The translations under genes were made by a program, and so were the position numbers. From JAKPKF01 sp964579365 (GTDB taxonomy: Bacteria; Patescibacteriota; Dojkabacteria; SC72), in contig CAZOFW010000022.1 of assembly GCA_964579365.1 (NCBI GenBank), positions 1-9,160 of the forward strand: a stretch of DNA of 9,160 nt, read 5' to 3'. Below, piece by piece: positions 1 through 6,253 of this stretch (the first letter of the stretch is position 1; each line of letters begins with the position of its first letter). Under the pieces are notes generated by a model. The model ran no database searches, was not told the DNA's origin, and worked only from the letters and a program-made list of their open reading frames with translations.

Positions 1-251
1 TTTCTGCAGAAAGAGTAACCATCCAATCTGGTGGGACACTAAATTCAATATTTATTAGAAAAGGATTGGTAGATAGGTTATCAATTGTTATGGCTCCTTG
101 TTTAATAGGTGGAAAAGATACTCCTTCTATTGTTGATGGAGAATCATTAATCTCTGAAGATGATTTGAAAAATATTAAGACTTTAGAATTAGAGAATGTA
201 GAAAAGCTAGAGAATAATTACTTACATATTACATACCTAGTTAAGAACTAA
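1..251 (+). CDS. RibD C-terminal / dihydrofolate reductase-like reductase, 3' fragment
   Basis: The reading frame is open from base 3 and ends at TAA 249-251, so only the C-terminal 82 or so residues are in the window; the start lies upstream. The visible part has the typical end of the RibD C-terminal domain: QSGGTLNSIFIRKGLVDRL, then SIVMAPCLIGGKDTPS, and a last strand YLHITYLV. In this family the GG-TLN loop binds the pyrophosphate of NADPH, and the GLVDRL helix and the P-LIGG strand/loop are conserved structural elements. Such proteins reduce the ribosylamino-pyrimidine intermediate of riboflavin synthesis, or are DHFR-like reductases of unknown substrate; the fragment cannot tell which. 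A TTG at 66 gives a shorter frame, but it falls inside conserved domain sequence and is not a start. The gene converges on the Fic gene, and repeat copy A lies just after it. Confidence 0.85.
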   Translation, partial: SAERVTIQSGGTLNSIFIRKGLVDRLSIVMAPCLIGGKDTPSIVDGESLISEDDLKNIKTLELENVEKLENNYLHITYLVKN

Positions 252-269
252 AGTTCAACAAGCTGTACA

Positions 270-334
270 GTTTATTCCAATCAAGATTAACATTGAATTT
301 AAGGTTCATGAATATGTCATATACGCGGAGTTTT
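270..334 (+). repeat. Intergenic repeat copy A (ends GCGGAGTTTT)
   Basis: This copy starts GTTTATTCCA (270-279) and ends GCGGAGTTTT (325-334). It aligns with copy B at 2491-2560: 9 of 10 bases match at the left end, about 24 of 39 match in the middle, and 10 of 10 match at the right end, with one gap of about 5 bases. It lies between the convergent ends of the RibD-like and Fic genes, so it has no promoter role here. No convincing hairpin is visible, so it is not a standard terminator. Confidence 0.6.
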
Positions 335-400
335 TCCTTCTTCTAATACCAAAACTTCTATCTCTCGTTCAAATTCTTCTTGAAGATTCCTCCGTTTGAT

Positions 401-1549
401 TTATGAACTAAATACTAACTCCAACAATTTAGGGTTTGAGAACTTCACATTTCGCTTTTGTTCCGATGATTTCAAAATCTCTAGACTAACAAGCTTTCTC
501 ATATTTTCTAATGCAGCATCATGTGATATATACGGATGACTTTTTATTACTTCATTGGCATTAAGCGAGATAGGGTTCTTATAGCTCATTGATATAATTT
601 CCCTGACATACCTACCTTTTAATTTTGATTGAGCATAATTCACCTGCTTATCAAATAAATCTGATATTTTACCTAAGATAGAGTAAGATTTTCGAGCCTC
701 ATAATTAACAGCTTCTAAAAAAAATTTAATCCAGCTTTTCCAATCTCCATCGGTATTCACAGTTTGTAATCTTTTAAAATATTCGTCTTTATATTTCAAA
801 AAATAACCACTCATAAATAAATGAGGGGCTATTAGAACTCCTTCCTTAAGAAGATATAAAGTTATTAAAGTTCGTCCAATTCTTCCATTGCCATCTGCAA
901 ACGGATGAATTGCTTCAAATTCTTGATGTATTATCGCAATTTTAATCAATCGATCTATCTTTATTTCAGAATTCATGTAATTATCTAGTCGCGTAAGTAA
1001 TCGGGGAAGATTATTTACCTCCGGTGGAAGATAGGTTACAGTGTCAAATGTGCCATCAATACTTATTGCATTTGCACCCGAACGAAATTCTCCTCTTCTA
1101 AGCATGTTCCCTCGCACACCTTCAAGTAATACATTATGAATTTCTTTGATAGTTTCACTATAGATTGGTTTTTCTTTTAATAATTCCATTCCTAGCATTA
1201 ATGCATTCCAATGGTTATTTACTTCTTTAACATCATTAATCATACTGTCTGACAAAGGTTCTCCTGACTCTTTAGCAATCAAATCAGATACATTGGCATT
1301 AGTTCCTTCAATCTTTGAACTAATTATGGCTTCTTTAAGTATTAATGGAATCGTTAACCATTCGGGATTTGGAACATTTCGAATATAATTATTTATCATT
1401 CCAATTGACCGATTTGCCTCTCCAATTAAATACACCATACCATCGTCGTATATTTGTGAAATATTGTCCGGAGGGAAATTATCTCGATATCTCGGAATTG
1501 AGGAATCGTTTCTTAGCGTATTTATTTGTTCATTAGTTAAAGTGGACAT
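401..1549 (-). CDS. Fic-domain protein (class II, probable AMP transferase) with C-terminal winged helix
   Basis: The 382-residue protein carries the complete Fic motif HPFADGNGRIGR (residues 215-226), including the catalytic His and the GNGR anion-binding loop. The self-inhibition motif S/TxxxE-G/N is present N-terminal to the Fic core as SSKIEG (77-82), which makes it a class II Fic. Such enzymes move AMP from ATP to a hydroxyl side chain of a target protein, and often to themselves, with the Glu of the inhibitory helix keeping them off. Residues 300-380, with NANEVIKSHPYISHDAALENM and a following hairpin, look like a winged helix-turn-helix, common in this subfamily. Length and layout match standalone cytoplasmic Fic proteins. 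No antitoxin gene is beside it, as expected when the inhibitor is built in. The ATG at 1549 is supported by a promoter 28 bases upstream; no good Shine-Dalgarno sequence is present. The target is unknown. Confidence 0.93.
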   Translation of the reverse strand: MSTLTNEQINTLRNDSSIPRYRDNFPPDNISQIYDDGMVYLIGEANRSIGMINNYIRNVPNPEWLTIPLILKEAIISSKIEGTNANVSDLIAKESGEPLSDSMINDVKEVNNHWNALMLGMELLKEKPIYSETIKEIHNVLLEGVRGNMLRRGEFRSGANAISIDGTFDTVTYLPPEVNNLPRLLTRLDNYMNSEIKIDRLIKIAIIHQEFEAIHPFADGNGRIGRTLITLYLLKEGVLIAPHLFMSGYFLKYKDEYFKRLQTVNTDGDWKSWIKFFLEAVNYEARKSYSILGKISDLFDKQVNYAQSKLKGRYVREIISMSYKNPISLNANEVIKSHPYISHDAALENMRKLVSLEILKSSEQKRNVKFSNPKLLELVFSS

Positions 1550-1577
1550 TGGGTTAAGGATATCAATTTAACACCCT

Positions 1578-1605
1578 ATTATACACTCCCTTATCCGCAT
1601 TTCAA
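1578..1605 (-). promoter_or_regulatory. Promoter of the Fic gene
   Basis: On the minus strand TTGAAA (1600-1605) and a perfect TATAAT (1578-1583) are separated by 16 bases. The -10 box ends 28 bases before the Fic ATG, giving a short leader of about 20 bases, unlike the leaderless genes nearby. Confidence 0.7.
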
Positions 1606-1608
1606 GCC

Positions 1609-1638
1609 CCGGAAGCGTATAACAAAATTATTATCCGG
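1609..1638. other. Weak inverted repeat between SDR and Fic genes
   Basis: CCGGA (1609-1613) pairs with TCCGG (1634-1638), and inside them ATAA pairs with TTAT around a CAAAA loop, with unpaired bases between the two stems. On the + strand it is followed by TTTT, but no + gene ends here. On the minus strand it lies 45-74 bases after the SDR stop and just upstream of the Fic promoter. It could slow transcription leaving the SDR gene, or be chance. Confidence 0.25.
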
Positions 1639-1682
1639 TTTTCATGCTAATTTCGCTGTTTATAATTTTTAATACTAAGCTA

Positions 1683-2438
1683 TTATCTTTTAGATTGCTC
1701 TTTGTGATTCTTCCCCATCTTCTTGCTATCACTGTTATACACAAAGAATTCCTCAATCGGTTCTACATCCTCCGTCATAGAGTCATTAATAACAGCTATC
1801 CTAGCACTATTAGGTAAATCACTATTCAAAATAATGCTTACAGTATCTACAATATCCGAAGTCTTTAAAGTATTACCCCAATCGAAATCCTTACCCTCCA
1901 TATCCTTCCTTAACATAGGGGTATCTACATAATCAGGAAGTATGGAATATATCTTAAAATCTTTATACTTAGTAGATATAGAATCAAAATAGATATTTAA
2001 AGCCGCTTTAGAACTACAATACAAAGCATACATATTATCCCCTAACCTATCAGATATGGAGCTAATATTTATAACTACAGAATCCTTTAACTTCGGGAGA
2101 AGATTCTGAATCATTAAAACAGGAGCTATCATATTCAATTGAAAGGTTTTTTCAAAAACCTCTTTAGAGAAGTTGAGAGAATCACACTGTTCTAAATATC
2201 CTGCGTTATTAACCAAGATATCTACATGGTTATCACCTATTTTAGATATTCCTTTCTCTATGGATCCATCATTTAAAAGGTCGCATTCTATCCAATGGAA
2301 GTTATCATTACTAAAATCAGAATTACGTCTTGAAAAACCATATACAACTGCACCATTTTCTAAAAAGAATTCTGTTATTGCTTTCCCTATACCGCTTGAA
2401 GAACCTGTTACTACAATAGCTTTATCTTTTAATTCCAT
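1683..2438 (-). CDS. Short-chain dehydrogenase/reductase (classical SDR)
   Basis: This 251-residue NAD(P)-dependent oxidoreductase has the standard landmarks of a classical SDR. These are the nucleotide-binding TGSSSGIG (11-18), NNAG (77-80), the catalytic Ser127 in NISSISD, Tyr140 and Lys144 in YCSSK, and the PxxVxTP segment after the sixth strand (ILPDYVDTPM, where the usual PG is PD). Residues SRR at 36-38, after the second strand, hint at a preference for NADP(H), since basic residues there bind the 2'-phosphate. The last 20 residues are charged and rich in Ser and Lys, beyond the fold. The substrate cannot be told from sequence. The gene lies between repeat B and the Fic gene on the same strand, 133 bases before Fic, which has its own promoter. 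A TATAAT 27 bases before the ATG supports the start. Confidence 0.92.
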   Translation of the reverse strand: MELKDKAIVVTGSSSGIGKAITEFFLENGAVVYGFSRRNSDFSNDNFHWIECDLLNDGSIEKGISKIGDNHVDILVNNAGYLEQCDSLNFSKEVFEKTFQLNMIAPVLMIQNLLPKLKDSVVINISSISDRLGDNMYALYCSSKAALNIYFDSISTKYKDFKIYSILPDYVDTPMLRKDMEGKDFDWGNTLKTSDIVDTVSIILNSDLPNSARIAVINDSMTEDVEPIEEFFVYNSDSKKMGKNHKEQSKR

Positions 2439-2465
2439 ATCTATTCACTGAAATATTATTAGTCA

Positions 2466-2471
2466 ATTATA
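2466..2471 (-). promoter_or_regulatory. -10 box of the SDR gene
   Basis: A perfect TATAAT on the minus strand lies 27 bases before the SDR ATG. The expected -35 position (about 2489-2494) reads AAACCA, a poor match, and falls at the edge of repeat B. The surrounding GCTGTATAATTGAC occurs again at 9133-9146 in a second promoter. Confidence 0.5.
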
Positions 2472-2490
2472 CAGCAAAATTTAGCATCTG

Positions 2491-2560
2491 GTTTATACCA
2501 CGCCAATTCAATTCAACATTTAAAACAAGATTCCTAAGTATGCCCTGCAAGCGGAGTTTT
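2491..2560 (+). repeat. Intergenic repeat copy B (ends GCGGAGTTTT)
   Basis: This copy starts GTTTATACCA (2491-2500) and ends GCGGAGTTTT (2551-2560). It is the best match to copy A, with the same 33-base distance between the AAC of the middle block and GCGGAG. It fills almost the whole gap between the end of the 126-residue orphan (stop at 2573) and the SDR promoter. Confidence 0.6.
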
Positions 2561-2572
2561 ATTCTAAAATCG

Positions 2573-2953
2573 TTAAGAGGCTAAGACAGTTTGCTTCTTT
2601 AAAATGTCCCAAAAGTCTCTAGAGTTTGTTTCTTCTTCATTAAAGAAAAATTCGCTTCCAGCATAACCGCTTGGTCCATGATATGAAAGAATCTTATATT
2701 CACCTACTGTTGTTCTAATAATTCTATAAACTGTTACAAATGGAATAGTTGGTAAAGTACCAAATCTATACTGATCTCCTGTTTCAGTATCGGAATACAC
2801 CTCTAGGGTAGTTCCATCATTTAGCGAATCAGCGGTGTAGGTCAATCTTTTTTGCAGATCTTCTGGTACTTTGTTTTCATACAAGTTATTAAGGATATCT
2901 ACATTGGTAAATATGCATTCACTTGTTTTATCTTTTGGATCTTGTTCTCCCAT
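2573..2953 (-). CDS. Hypothetical protein, 126 residues, between two repeat copies
   Basis: I do not recognise this protein. It is soluble and acidic at the N-terminus, with no signal peptide, membrane segment or cysteine motif (one Cys, residue 13). The middle (residues 48-100) is rich in short beta-prone stretches and aromatic residues, such as YRFGTLPTIPFVTVYRII and YKILSYHGPSGYAG, which suggests a small beta-rich domain. The coding call rests on a coherent amino acid pattern over the full length and on an excellent promoter: TATAAT sits exactly 6 bases before the ATG with TTGCTA 17 bases further up, so the mRNA is probably leaderless. Repeat B begins 12 bases after its stop and repeat C lies 25 bases before its start, so the gene sits alone in a repeat-bounded unit, which fits recent acquisition. 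Confidence 0.75.
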   Translation of the reverse strand: MGEQDPKDKTSECIFTNVDILNNLYENKVPEDLQKRLTYTADSLNDGTTLEVYSDTETGDQYRFGTLPTIPFVTVYRIIRTTVGEYKILSYHGPSGYAGSEFFFNEEETNSRDFWDILKKQTVLAS

Positions 2954-2959
2954 AGTGTT

Positions 2960-2988
2960 ATTATATATCCAGCAAGACGTTTTAGCAA
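2960..2988 (-). promoter_or_regulatory. Promoter of the 126-residue orphan, leaderless type
   Basis: TTGCTA (2983-2988), 17-base spacer, TATAAT (2960-2965), then 6 bases to the ATG at 2953. Transcription should begin at or next to the A of ATG. The -35 box lies inside repeat C. Confidence 0.7.
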
Positions 2989-3030
2989 TTCAACCAGGGT
3001 TTTTCCAAGAATTATTATAAGCGGAGTTTT
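2979..3030 (+). repeat. Intergenic repeat copy C (ends GCGGAGTTTT)
   Basis: This shorter, more diverged copy starts GTTTTAGCAATTCAAC (2979-2994) and ends with the same GCGGAGTTTT (3021-3030). It shares the AATTCAAC block with copy B (2505-2516), but the middle hardly aligns. It lies between the divergent orphan and EamA genes and overlaps the -35 boxes of both. Confidence 0.5.
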
Positions 3031-3056
3031 GATATTTCTCACTTCTACTATATAAT
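3029..3056 (+). promoter_or_regulatory. Promoter of the EamA transporter gene, leaderless type
   Basis: TTGATA (3029-3034), 16-base spacer, perfect TATAAT (3051-3056), then 7 bases to ATG 3064. No room is left for a ribosome binding site. The -35 box overlaps the last two bases of repeat C. Confidence 0.75.
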
Positions 3057-3063
3057 TAAAACC

Positions 3064-3770
3064 ATGAACTGGTTTCTAATAGCACTACTCCCTCCAATAT
3101 TTTGGAGCATCACAAATCATATTGACAAGTATATATTAACAAAATACTTCAAGGGTGGAGCGATTGGCTCTGTTATTATCTTCTCATCTGCAATTTCAGT
3201 TATTCTTCTCCCATTAATCATCCTGATACACCCTGAGGTACTACAGACATTCAATCCAAGATACCTCTTAATTGTTCTCACTGGCTCTTTGTATTTACTT
3301 GCTAGCCTGCCATACTTCTATGCTCTAGAGAAAGACGATGCCTCTCTTACAGTCCCACTCTTTCAGATGATTCCAGTATTTTCTTTTGCATTGGGATATC
3401 TCTTCTTAAAAGAAACTCTTAATATCACACAGGTAATTGGTGGTTTAATAATTTTAATTTCCTCTATTTTTATCTCTCTGAATATCTCAGAGATAAAGAA
3501 GATGAAGATGAAATGGGATGTATTTGGGTTAATGGTTCTTTCAAGTGTATTATTTTCTCTTAATTTCTTGTTCTTTAAATACTTTACAATAGAAACTAAC
3601 TTCTGGGTAACGAGTTTCTGGGAGTATGTGGGTTTCGCGCTATTCGGACTGTTCCTCTTAGTTTTTATTAAGCCATTTAGAGAAGGGTTTTTAAAGGTTA
3701 TAAAGACAAACAGGCTCAAAGTGTTGGGACTAAATGGTACAAATGAAATAATAAATATAGTTGCAAAGAT
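3064..3770 (+). CDS. EamA/DMT-family membrane transporter, 3' end lost in the gap
   Basis: A hydrophobic protein of the drug/metabolite transporter superfamily (EamA domain), expected to span the inner membrane ten times. Visible features are the N-terminal FLIALLPPIFWSITNHIDKYILTKYF, the YFYALEKDDASLTVPLFQMIPVFSFALGYLFLKETL segment typical of the end of the first EamA repeat (about residues 85-120), and the start of the second repeat (from about residue 150). About 235 codons precede the N run, whereas the family is usually 280-300 long, so perhaps 45-65 C-terminal residues are missing. The frame appears to continue through the Ns to 3906, but the tail after the gap is antisense to the next gene and is not part of this protein. 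The substrate is unknown; family members export amino acids, nucleosides or drugs. ATG 3064 is fixed by the TATAAT 7 bases upstream. Confidence 0.88.
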
Positions 3771-3870
3771 NNNNNNNNNNNNNNNNNNNNNNNNNNNNNN
3801 NNNNNNNNNNNNNNNNNNNNNNNNNNNNNNNNNNNNNNNNNNNNNNNNNNNNNNNNNNNNNNNNNNNNNN
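3771..3870. other. Assembly gap, 100 Ns
   Basis: Exactly 100 Ns, the usual placeholder for a scaffold join of unknown length. It cuts the 3' ends of two convergent genes, so the real distance and anything lying between them are unknown. Confidence 0.98.
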
Positions 3871-4471
3871 CTATTATTTCAATTATTCTTTCTTTATCCT
3901 CTGTAGATACATCCTTATGGTTAAACAAATTCTCATATAACATAGCAATAAACCTCTTGTCCTCATCTTTCAATACTTTACACTCTTCAAAAGATTTTAG
4001 ATTAAAGGATGTGTTATTAAGAAAAAGATAATTAATCAAGAATACACGTATCATCAATGTAATATACCCCCACTTTAATGGAGACTGTAGAATCTTCTCT
4101 ACATCTACCCTCTTTCCATCTAAATATTCTACGGTTTTCTCTCTAGGGAATTCTGGTAATTCTACCTCCTCACCAATTAACAACGAAGACGCATATTTCA
4201 ATACATAGAACCTTGCCCATGAACCCTTCAATATTGCCTCTTTAGTCTCTTCTAGTGTAGAGATATATCTAAAAGATATCTTCTTTAAATCCAACTGTTT
4301 TACACCAATATCTTTCTTAATAATTACATAGAAATCAATATCACTATTCTCATTTGCATAACCCCAATACTGAGAACCAAATAAATACACAGCTACAAGA
4401 TTATCCTCGGTAATCCCTATCTTTTTCAATTCACTTAGTATCTTAGCAGTATCAATAATTTCTCTATTCAT
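3871..4471 (-). CDS. Polymerase-beta-like nucleotidyltransferase, 3' end lost in the gap
   Basis: The N-terminal domain has the nucleotidyltransferase signature GS-x10-DxD in LFGSQYWGYANENSDIDF. Its Gly-Ser contacts the nucleotide triphosphate, and the two Asp (44 and 46 from the chosen start) bind the metal ions. The rest, about 150 residues up to the gap, is helical and unrecognised, so the acceptor (small molecule, protein or RNA) is unknown. The same fold occurs in aminoglycoside nucleotidyltransferases and MNT-type antitoxins. The first ATG is at 4486, but I prefer ATG 4471 (MNREIIDTAK). A perfect TATAAT lies exactly 6 bases before it, as in neighbouring leaderless genes, and that box would overlap the coding sequence if 4486 were used. 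The frame is cut by the N run at 3870, and the residues it appears to gain beyond the Ns are antisense to EamA. Confidence 0.85.
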
Positions 4472-4477
4472 TAATTG

Positions 4478-4483
4478 ATTATA
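4478..4483 (-). promoter_or_regulatory. -10 box of the nucleotidyltransferase gene, leaderless type
   Basis: Perfect TATAAT on the minus strand ends 6 bases before ATG 4471. No clear -35 box is seen at 16-18 bases. The position decides the start codon: ATG 4486 would lie upstream of the expected transcription start. Confidence 0.6.
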
Positions 4484-4551
4484 CATTAATTTAAAACACT
4501 GTTTGTATTAATTACACACAAATCCTGAGTTTTCTATTCTTTCAATAATGA

Positions 4552-4557
4552 TATAAT
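4552..4557 (+). promoter_or_regulatory. Probable -10 box of the GNAT-like gene
   Basis: TATAAT lies 32 bases before ATG 4590. A weak -35 candidate TTTTCT (4530-4535) is 16 bases upstream. No Shine-Dalgarno sequence precedes the ATG. Confidence 0.45.
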
Positions 4558-4589
4558 AATCTTATTAAGTTAATACTGAATTAAACAGT

Positions 4590-5075
4590 ATGCACCTTTT
4601 AATTCCTAACGATTTTGTCATTCCATCTGGATTTGAAACTGACAAGTTCAAAATCAGAATGTTAAAAGTGACTGATGTTGTAAAAGATTACGATGCAGTT
4701 ATGACAAGTTTAGAACATTTGCATGGAGTCTTTGGTGAAAACCATAAATGGCCATATCCTGAATTAACATTTGAGCAGGATTTAATTGACTTAGGCTGGC
4801 ATCAAAAAGAGTTCCAGACAAGATCTACCTTTGCTTATACTGTCATGAACCAAGATGAGAGTATTTGTTTGGGATGTTTATATATCTTTGAGCCAACCAA
4901 AAAAGATTATGATGCAGAAGTGTATATGTGGGTGAGAACAAGTGCATTCGAAGATGGCTTAGATCCAATATTTGAAAAAGCTGTAAAGGAATGGATCAAA
5001 TCAGAATGGCCGTTTAAAAAGGTAGCATACCCTGGAAGAGAAATTGCTTGGGAAGAATGGAATACTTTAAAGTAG
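4590..5075 (+). CDS. GNAT-like N-acetyltransferase
   Basis: A 161-residue protein that I place with the GNAT acetyltransferase fold by its overall pattern. It has an N-terminal strand FKIRMLKVTDVVKDYDAVM, a central strand pair (SICLGCLYIFEP, 91-102, and YDAEVYMWVRTSAF, 107-120) where acetyl-CoA would bind, and a C-terminal AYPGREIAWEEW. The classical GNAT pyrophosphate loop (Q/R-x-x-G-x-G/A) is not obvious, and the segment ending in FEDGLD occupies its place, so activity is not assured. The substrate is unknown. The gene starts from a divergent intergenic region shared with the nucleotidyltransferase and ends 9 bases before the DUF5655-like gene. Both could be cotranscribed, although the second has its own -10 box. 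Full length for its type. Confidence 0.75.
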   Translation: MHLLIPNDFVIPSGFETDKFKIRMLKVTDVVKDYDAVMTSLEHLHGVFGENHKWPYPELTFEQDLIDLGWHQKEFQTRSTFAYTVMNQDESICLGCLYIFEPTKKDYDAEVYMWVRTSAFEDGLDPIFEKAVKEWIKSEWPFKKVAYPGREIAWEEWNTLK

Positions 5076-5078
5076 AAT
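5073..5078 (+). promoter_or_regulatory. Possible -10 box of the DUF5655-like gene, leaderless type
   Basis: TAGAAT overlaps the TAG stop of the preceding gene and lies exactly 6 bases before ATG 5085. TTGGGA (5049-5054) is a possible -35 box at 18 bases. If used, this gene has its own leaderless mRNA inside the GNAT tail. Confidence 0.45.
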
Positions 5079-5084
5079 ATACAT

Positions 5085-5495
5085 ATGTGGACATGTCCTA
5101 ATTGTAAAAGAATCTTTGAAAGAACAAAACAGCAACACAGTTGTAATACAATTCCCCTAGAACAACACTTCAAAAACAAAGATTTAGCTAAAGAACTCTT
5201 TAACTACTTATTAAACGAAATTAATACAAAGGTTGGTCCATGTAAAGTCATTTCAATTCCATGCTGCATCCATTTGTTTGGTGACTATGACTTTTTAGTT
5301 GCACTACCACACAAAGATAGATTAGAGATTAGATTTGCCTCCATAGAGAAGATTACCAGTCCAAGAATAACTCAATCTGTAAGTTTAAGTCAGAAATCTG
5401 TTAAATTCTGTCTTGATATTAAAAACATAGATGAAATAGATACAGAATTATTAAACTGGATAGAAAAATCATATTTCCTTAAAGATGTTTTTTAG
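5085..5495 (+). CDS. Zinc-ribbon DUF5655-like protein
   Basis: A 136-residue cytoplasmic protein. The first 20 residues form a small metal-binding knuckle, CPNC (Cys4, Cys7) and HSC (His18, Cys20), of the WTCPxCxRxFxxxxQxHSC type. The remainder resembles the DUF5655 domain: an N-terminal helix LEQHFKNKDLAKELFNYLL, the strand GPCKVISIPCCIHLF, then DYDFLVALPHKDRLEIRFAS, and a final helix DTELLNWIEKSYFL. The function of DUF5655 is not known; it often stands alone or behind a zinc ribbon, as here. Start ATG 5085 retains the whole zinc knuckle and sits 9 bases after the GNAT stop. Family placement is from memory of the pattern, so somewhat uncertain. Confidence 0.8.
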   Translation: MWTCPNCKRIFERTKQQHSCNTIPLEQHFKNKDLAKELFNYLLNEINTKVGPCKVISIPCCIHLFGDYDFLVALPHKDRLEIRFASIEKITSPRITQSVSLSQKSVKFCLDIKNIDEIDTELLNWIEKSYFLKDVF

Positions 5496-5496
5496 C

Positions 5497-5524
5497 TTGT
5501 ACTAAATATTTAAAAGTCTATAAT
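5497..5524 (+). promoter_or_regulatory. Promoter of the three-helix membrane protein gene
   Basis: TTGTAC (5497-5502), 16-base spacer, perfect TATAAT (5519-5524), then 27 bases to ATG 5552. The -35 is a weak match, the -10 perfect. Confidence 0.5.
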
Positions 5525-5551
5525 TAGATAATAACTTAATTATTCTTACAT

Positions 5552-5863
5552 ATGACAAAAAATCCACTTTACAATGCAATAGCTGCTTCTGTATACATCA
5601 TCATCGTAGTATTTGCTATGAACTTTGTATTTAAATACGAAACGAATGAAGGTATAGCATCCTTTATTACACCAATCATGATGCTATCTCTCTTCACACT
5701 CTCCGCAGCAATGATGGGATATATATTCTGTTATCAACCTCTTAGATTATTCCTAGAGGGCGAGAAAGAAAAAGCTGTAAAACTTTTTGTTAAGACTGTT
5801 GGGATATTCGCTATCATTACCTTTAGTATCGTGCTCGTATACCTCCTAATCCTTCGCATTTAA
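5552..5863 (+). CDS. Small three-helix membrane protein of a CPR-type family
   Basis: A 103-residue protein with three predicted membrane helices: about 8-27, 38-61 and 79-101. A short cytoplasmic or periplasmic stretch LFLEGEKEKAVKLFVKTVG lies between the second and third. The pattern SLFTLSAAMMGYIFCYQPL is one I associate with a recurrent small membrane protein in Candidate Phyla Radiation genomes, with no assigned function. It has its own promoter and is followed 18 bases later by a second small membrane gene on the same strand, so the two may be cotranscribed and act together at the membrane. No catalytic motif is visible. Confidence 0.82.
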   Translation: MTKNPLYNAIAASVYIIIVVFAMNFVFKYETNEGIASFITPIMMLSLFTLSAAMMGYIFCYQPLRLFLEGEKEKAVKLFVKTVGIFAIITFSIVLVYLLILRI

Positions 5864-5881
5864 ACAGTTAAATATATTTAA

Positions 5882-6211
5882 ATGAAAGAAGCCTTTCTTA
5901 AAATAGTTAGTGGAATCATAGGAATACTTCTAATATTCTTCCTAATTAAATGGGGAATGCAAATCCAGAACAAACAGGACGAAAAATATCCATGGACGGC
6001 TTCAATATATACAGAAACACAAATACTAGATTCAAAAGAATTTGAGAGTGTTGAAAAGTGTAGAGAATGGATAGCAATCAGAAGAGATGCGCTAGATAGT
6101 GCATATGAGCGTTGGGACTATGATTGTGGATACAAATGTACATTTGAAGATCAAAGTATAGAAAGTGGAAAAAAAGTTAATTTATACGAATGTGAGGAAG
6201 TAACTAAGTAA
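5882..6211 (+). CDS. Membrane-anchored small protein with a four-cysteine exposed domain
   Basis: A 109-residue protein with one N-terminal hydrophobic helix (about 5-26), preceded by MKEAFLK and followed by a polar region, so it is most likely anchored with its C-terminus outside. There is no lipobox cysteine. The outer part has four cysteines (60, 82, 86, 104) in the order ESVEKCREWI, DYDCGYKC, YECEE, well placed for two disulfides. I associate this arrangement with short, fast-evolving envelope proteins in CPR genomes, but know no function for it. The ATG abuts a 14-base AT palindrome (5868-5881) that also holds a poor -10-like TAAATA. There is no Shine-Dalgarno sequence. It follows the three-helix gene by 18 bases. 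Confidence 0.78.
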   Translation: MKEAFLKIVSGIIGILLIFFLIKWGMQIQNKQDEKYPWTASIYTETQILDSKEFESVEKCREWIAIRRDALDSAYERWDYDCGYKCTFEDQSIESGKKVNLYECEEVTK

Positions 6212-6253
6212 TCATCTCGTTATTACTACACTAATTGCAACAGTTCTTTTCAT

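Noticed and set aside
270..334. Repeat copies as integron attC sites
   Set aside because: No RYYYAAC/GTTRRRY core boxes with matching inner boxes and no foldable stem; no integrase gene in the window.
325..335. GCGGAG followed by a T run as an intrinsic terminator for the RibD-like gene
   Set aside because: No complementary CTCCGC upstream to form a stem in any of the three copies.
401..1549. Fic/Phd toxin-antitoxin pair
   Set aside because: No small antitoxin gene adjoins it, and the inhibitory SSKIEG motif is in the protein itself (class II).
2852..3055. 67-codon + strand frame antisense to the orphan gene
   Set aside because: Lies opposite a better-supported gene and its promoter; no promoter or start signal of its own.
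3363..3719. 118-codon minus-strand frame inside the EamA gene
   Set aside because: Antisense shadow of a clear EamA transporter; lysine- and isoleucine-rich composition typical of such shadows.
4501..4533. Possible fourth repeat copy: GTTTGTA to CCTGAGTTTT before the GNAT-like gene
   Set aside because: Only GAGTTTT and the initial GTTT agree with copies A-C; a 7-mer like this is expected about twice by chance in the window.
5868..5881. Perfect palindrome TTAAATATATTTAA just before ATG 5882
   Set aside because: A palindrome of this length is expected about once by chance in AT-rich DNA of this size; no second copy supports an operator.
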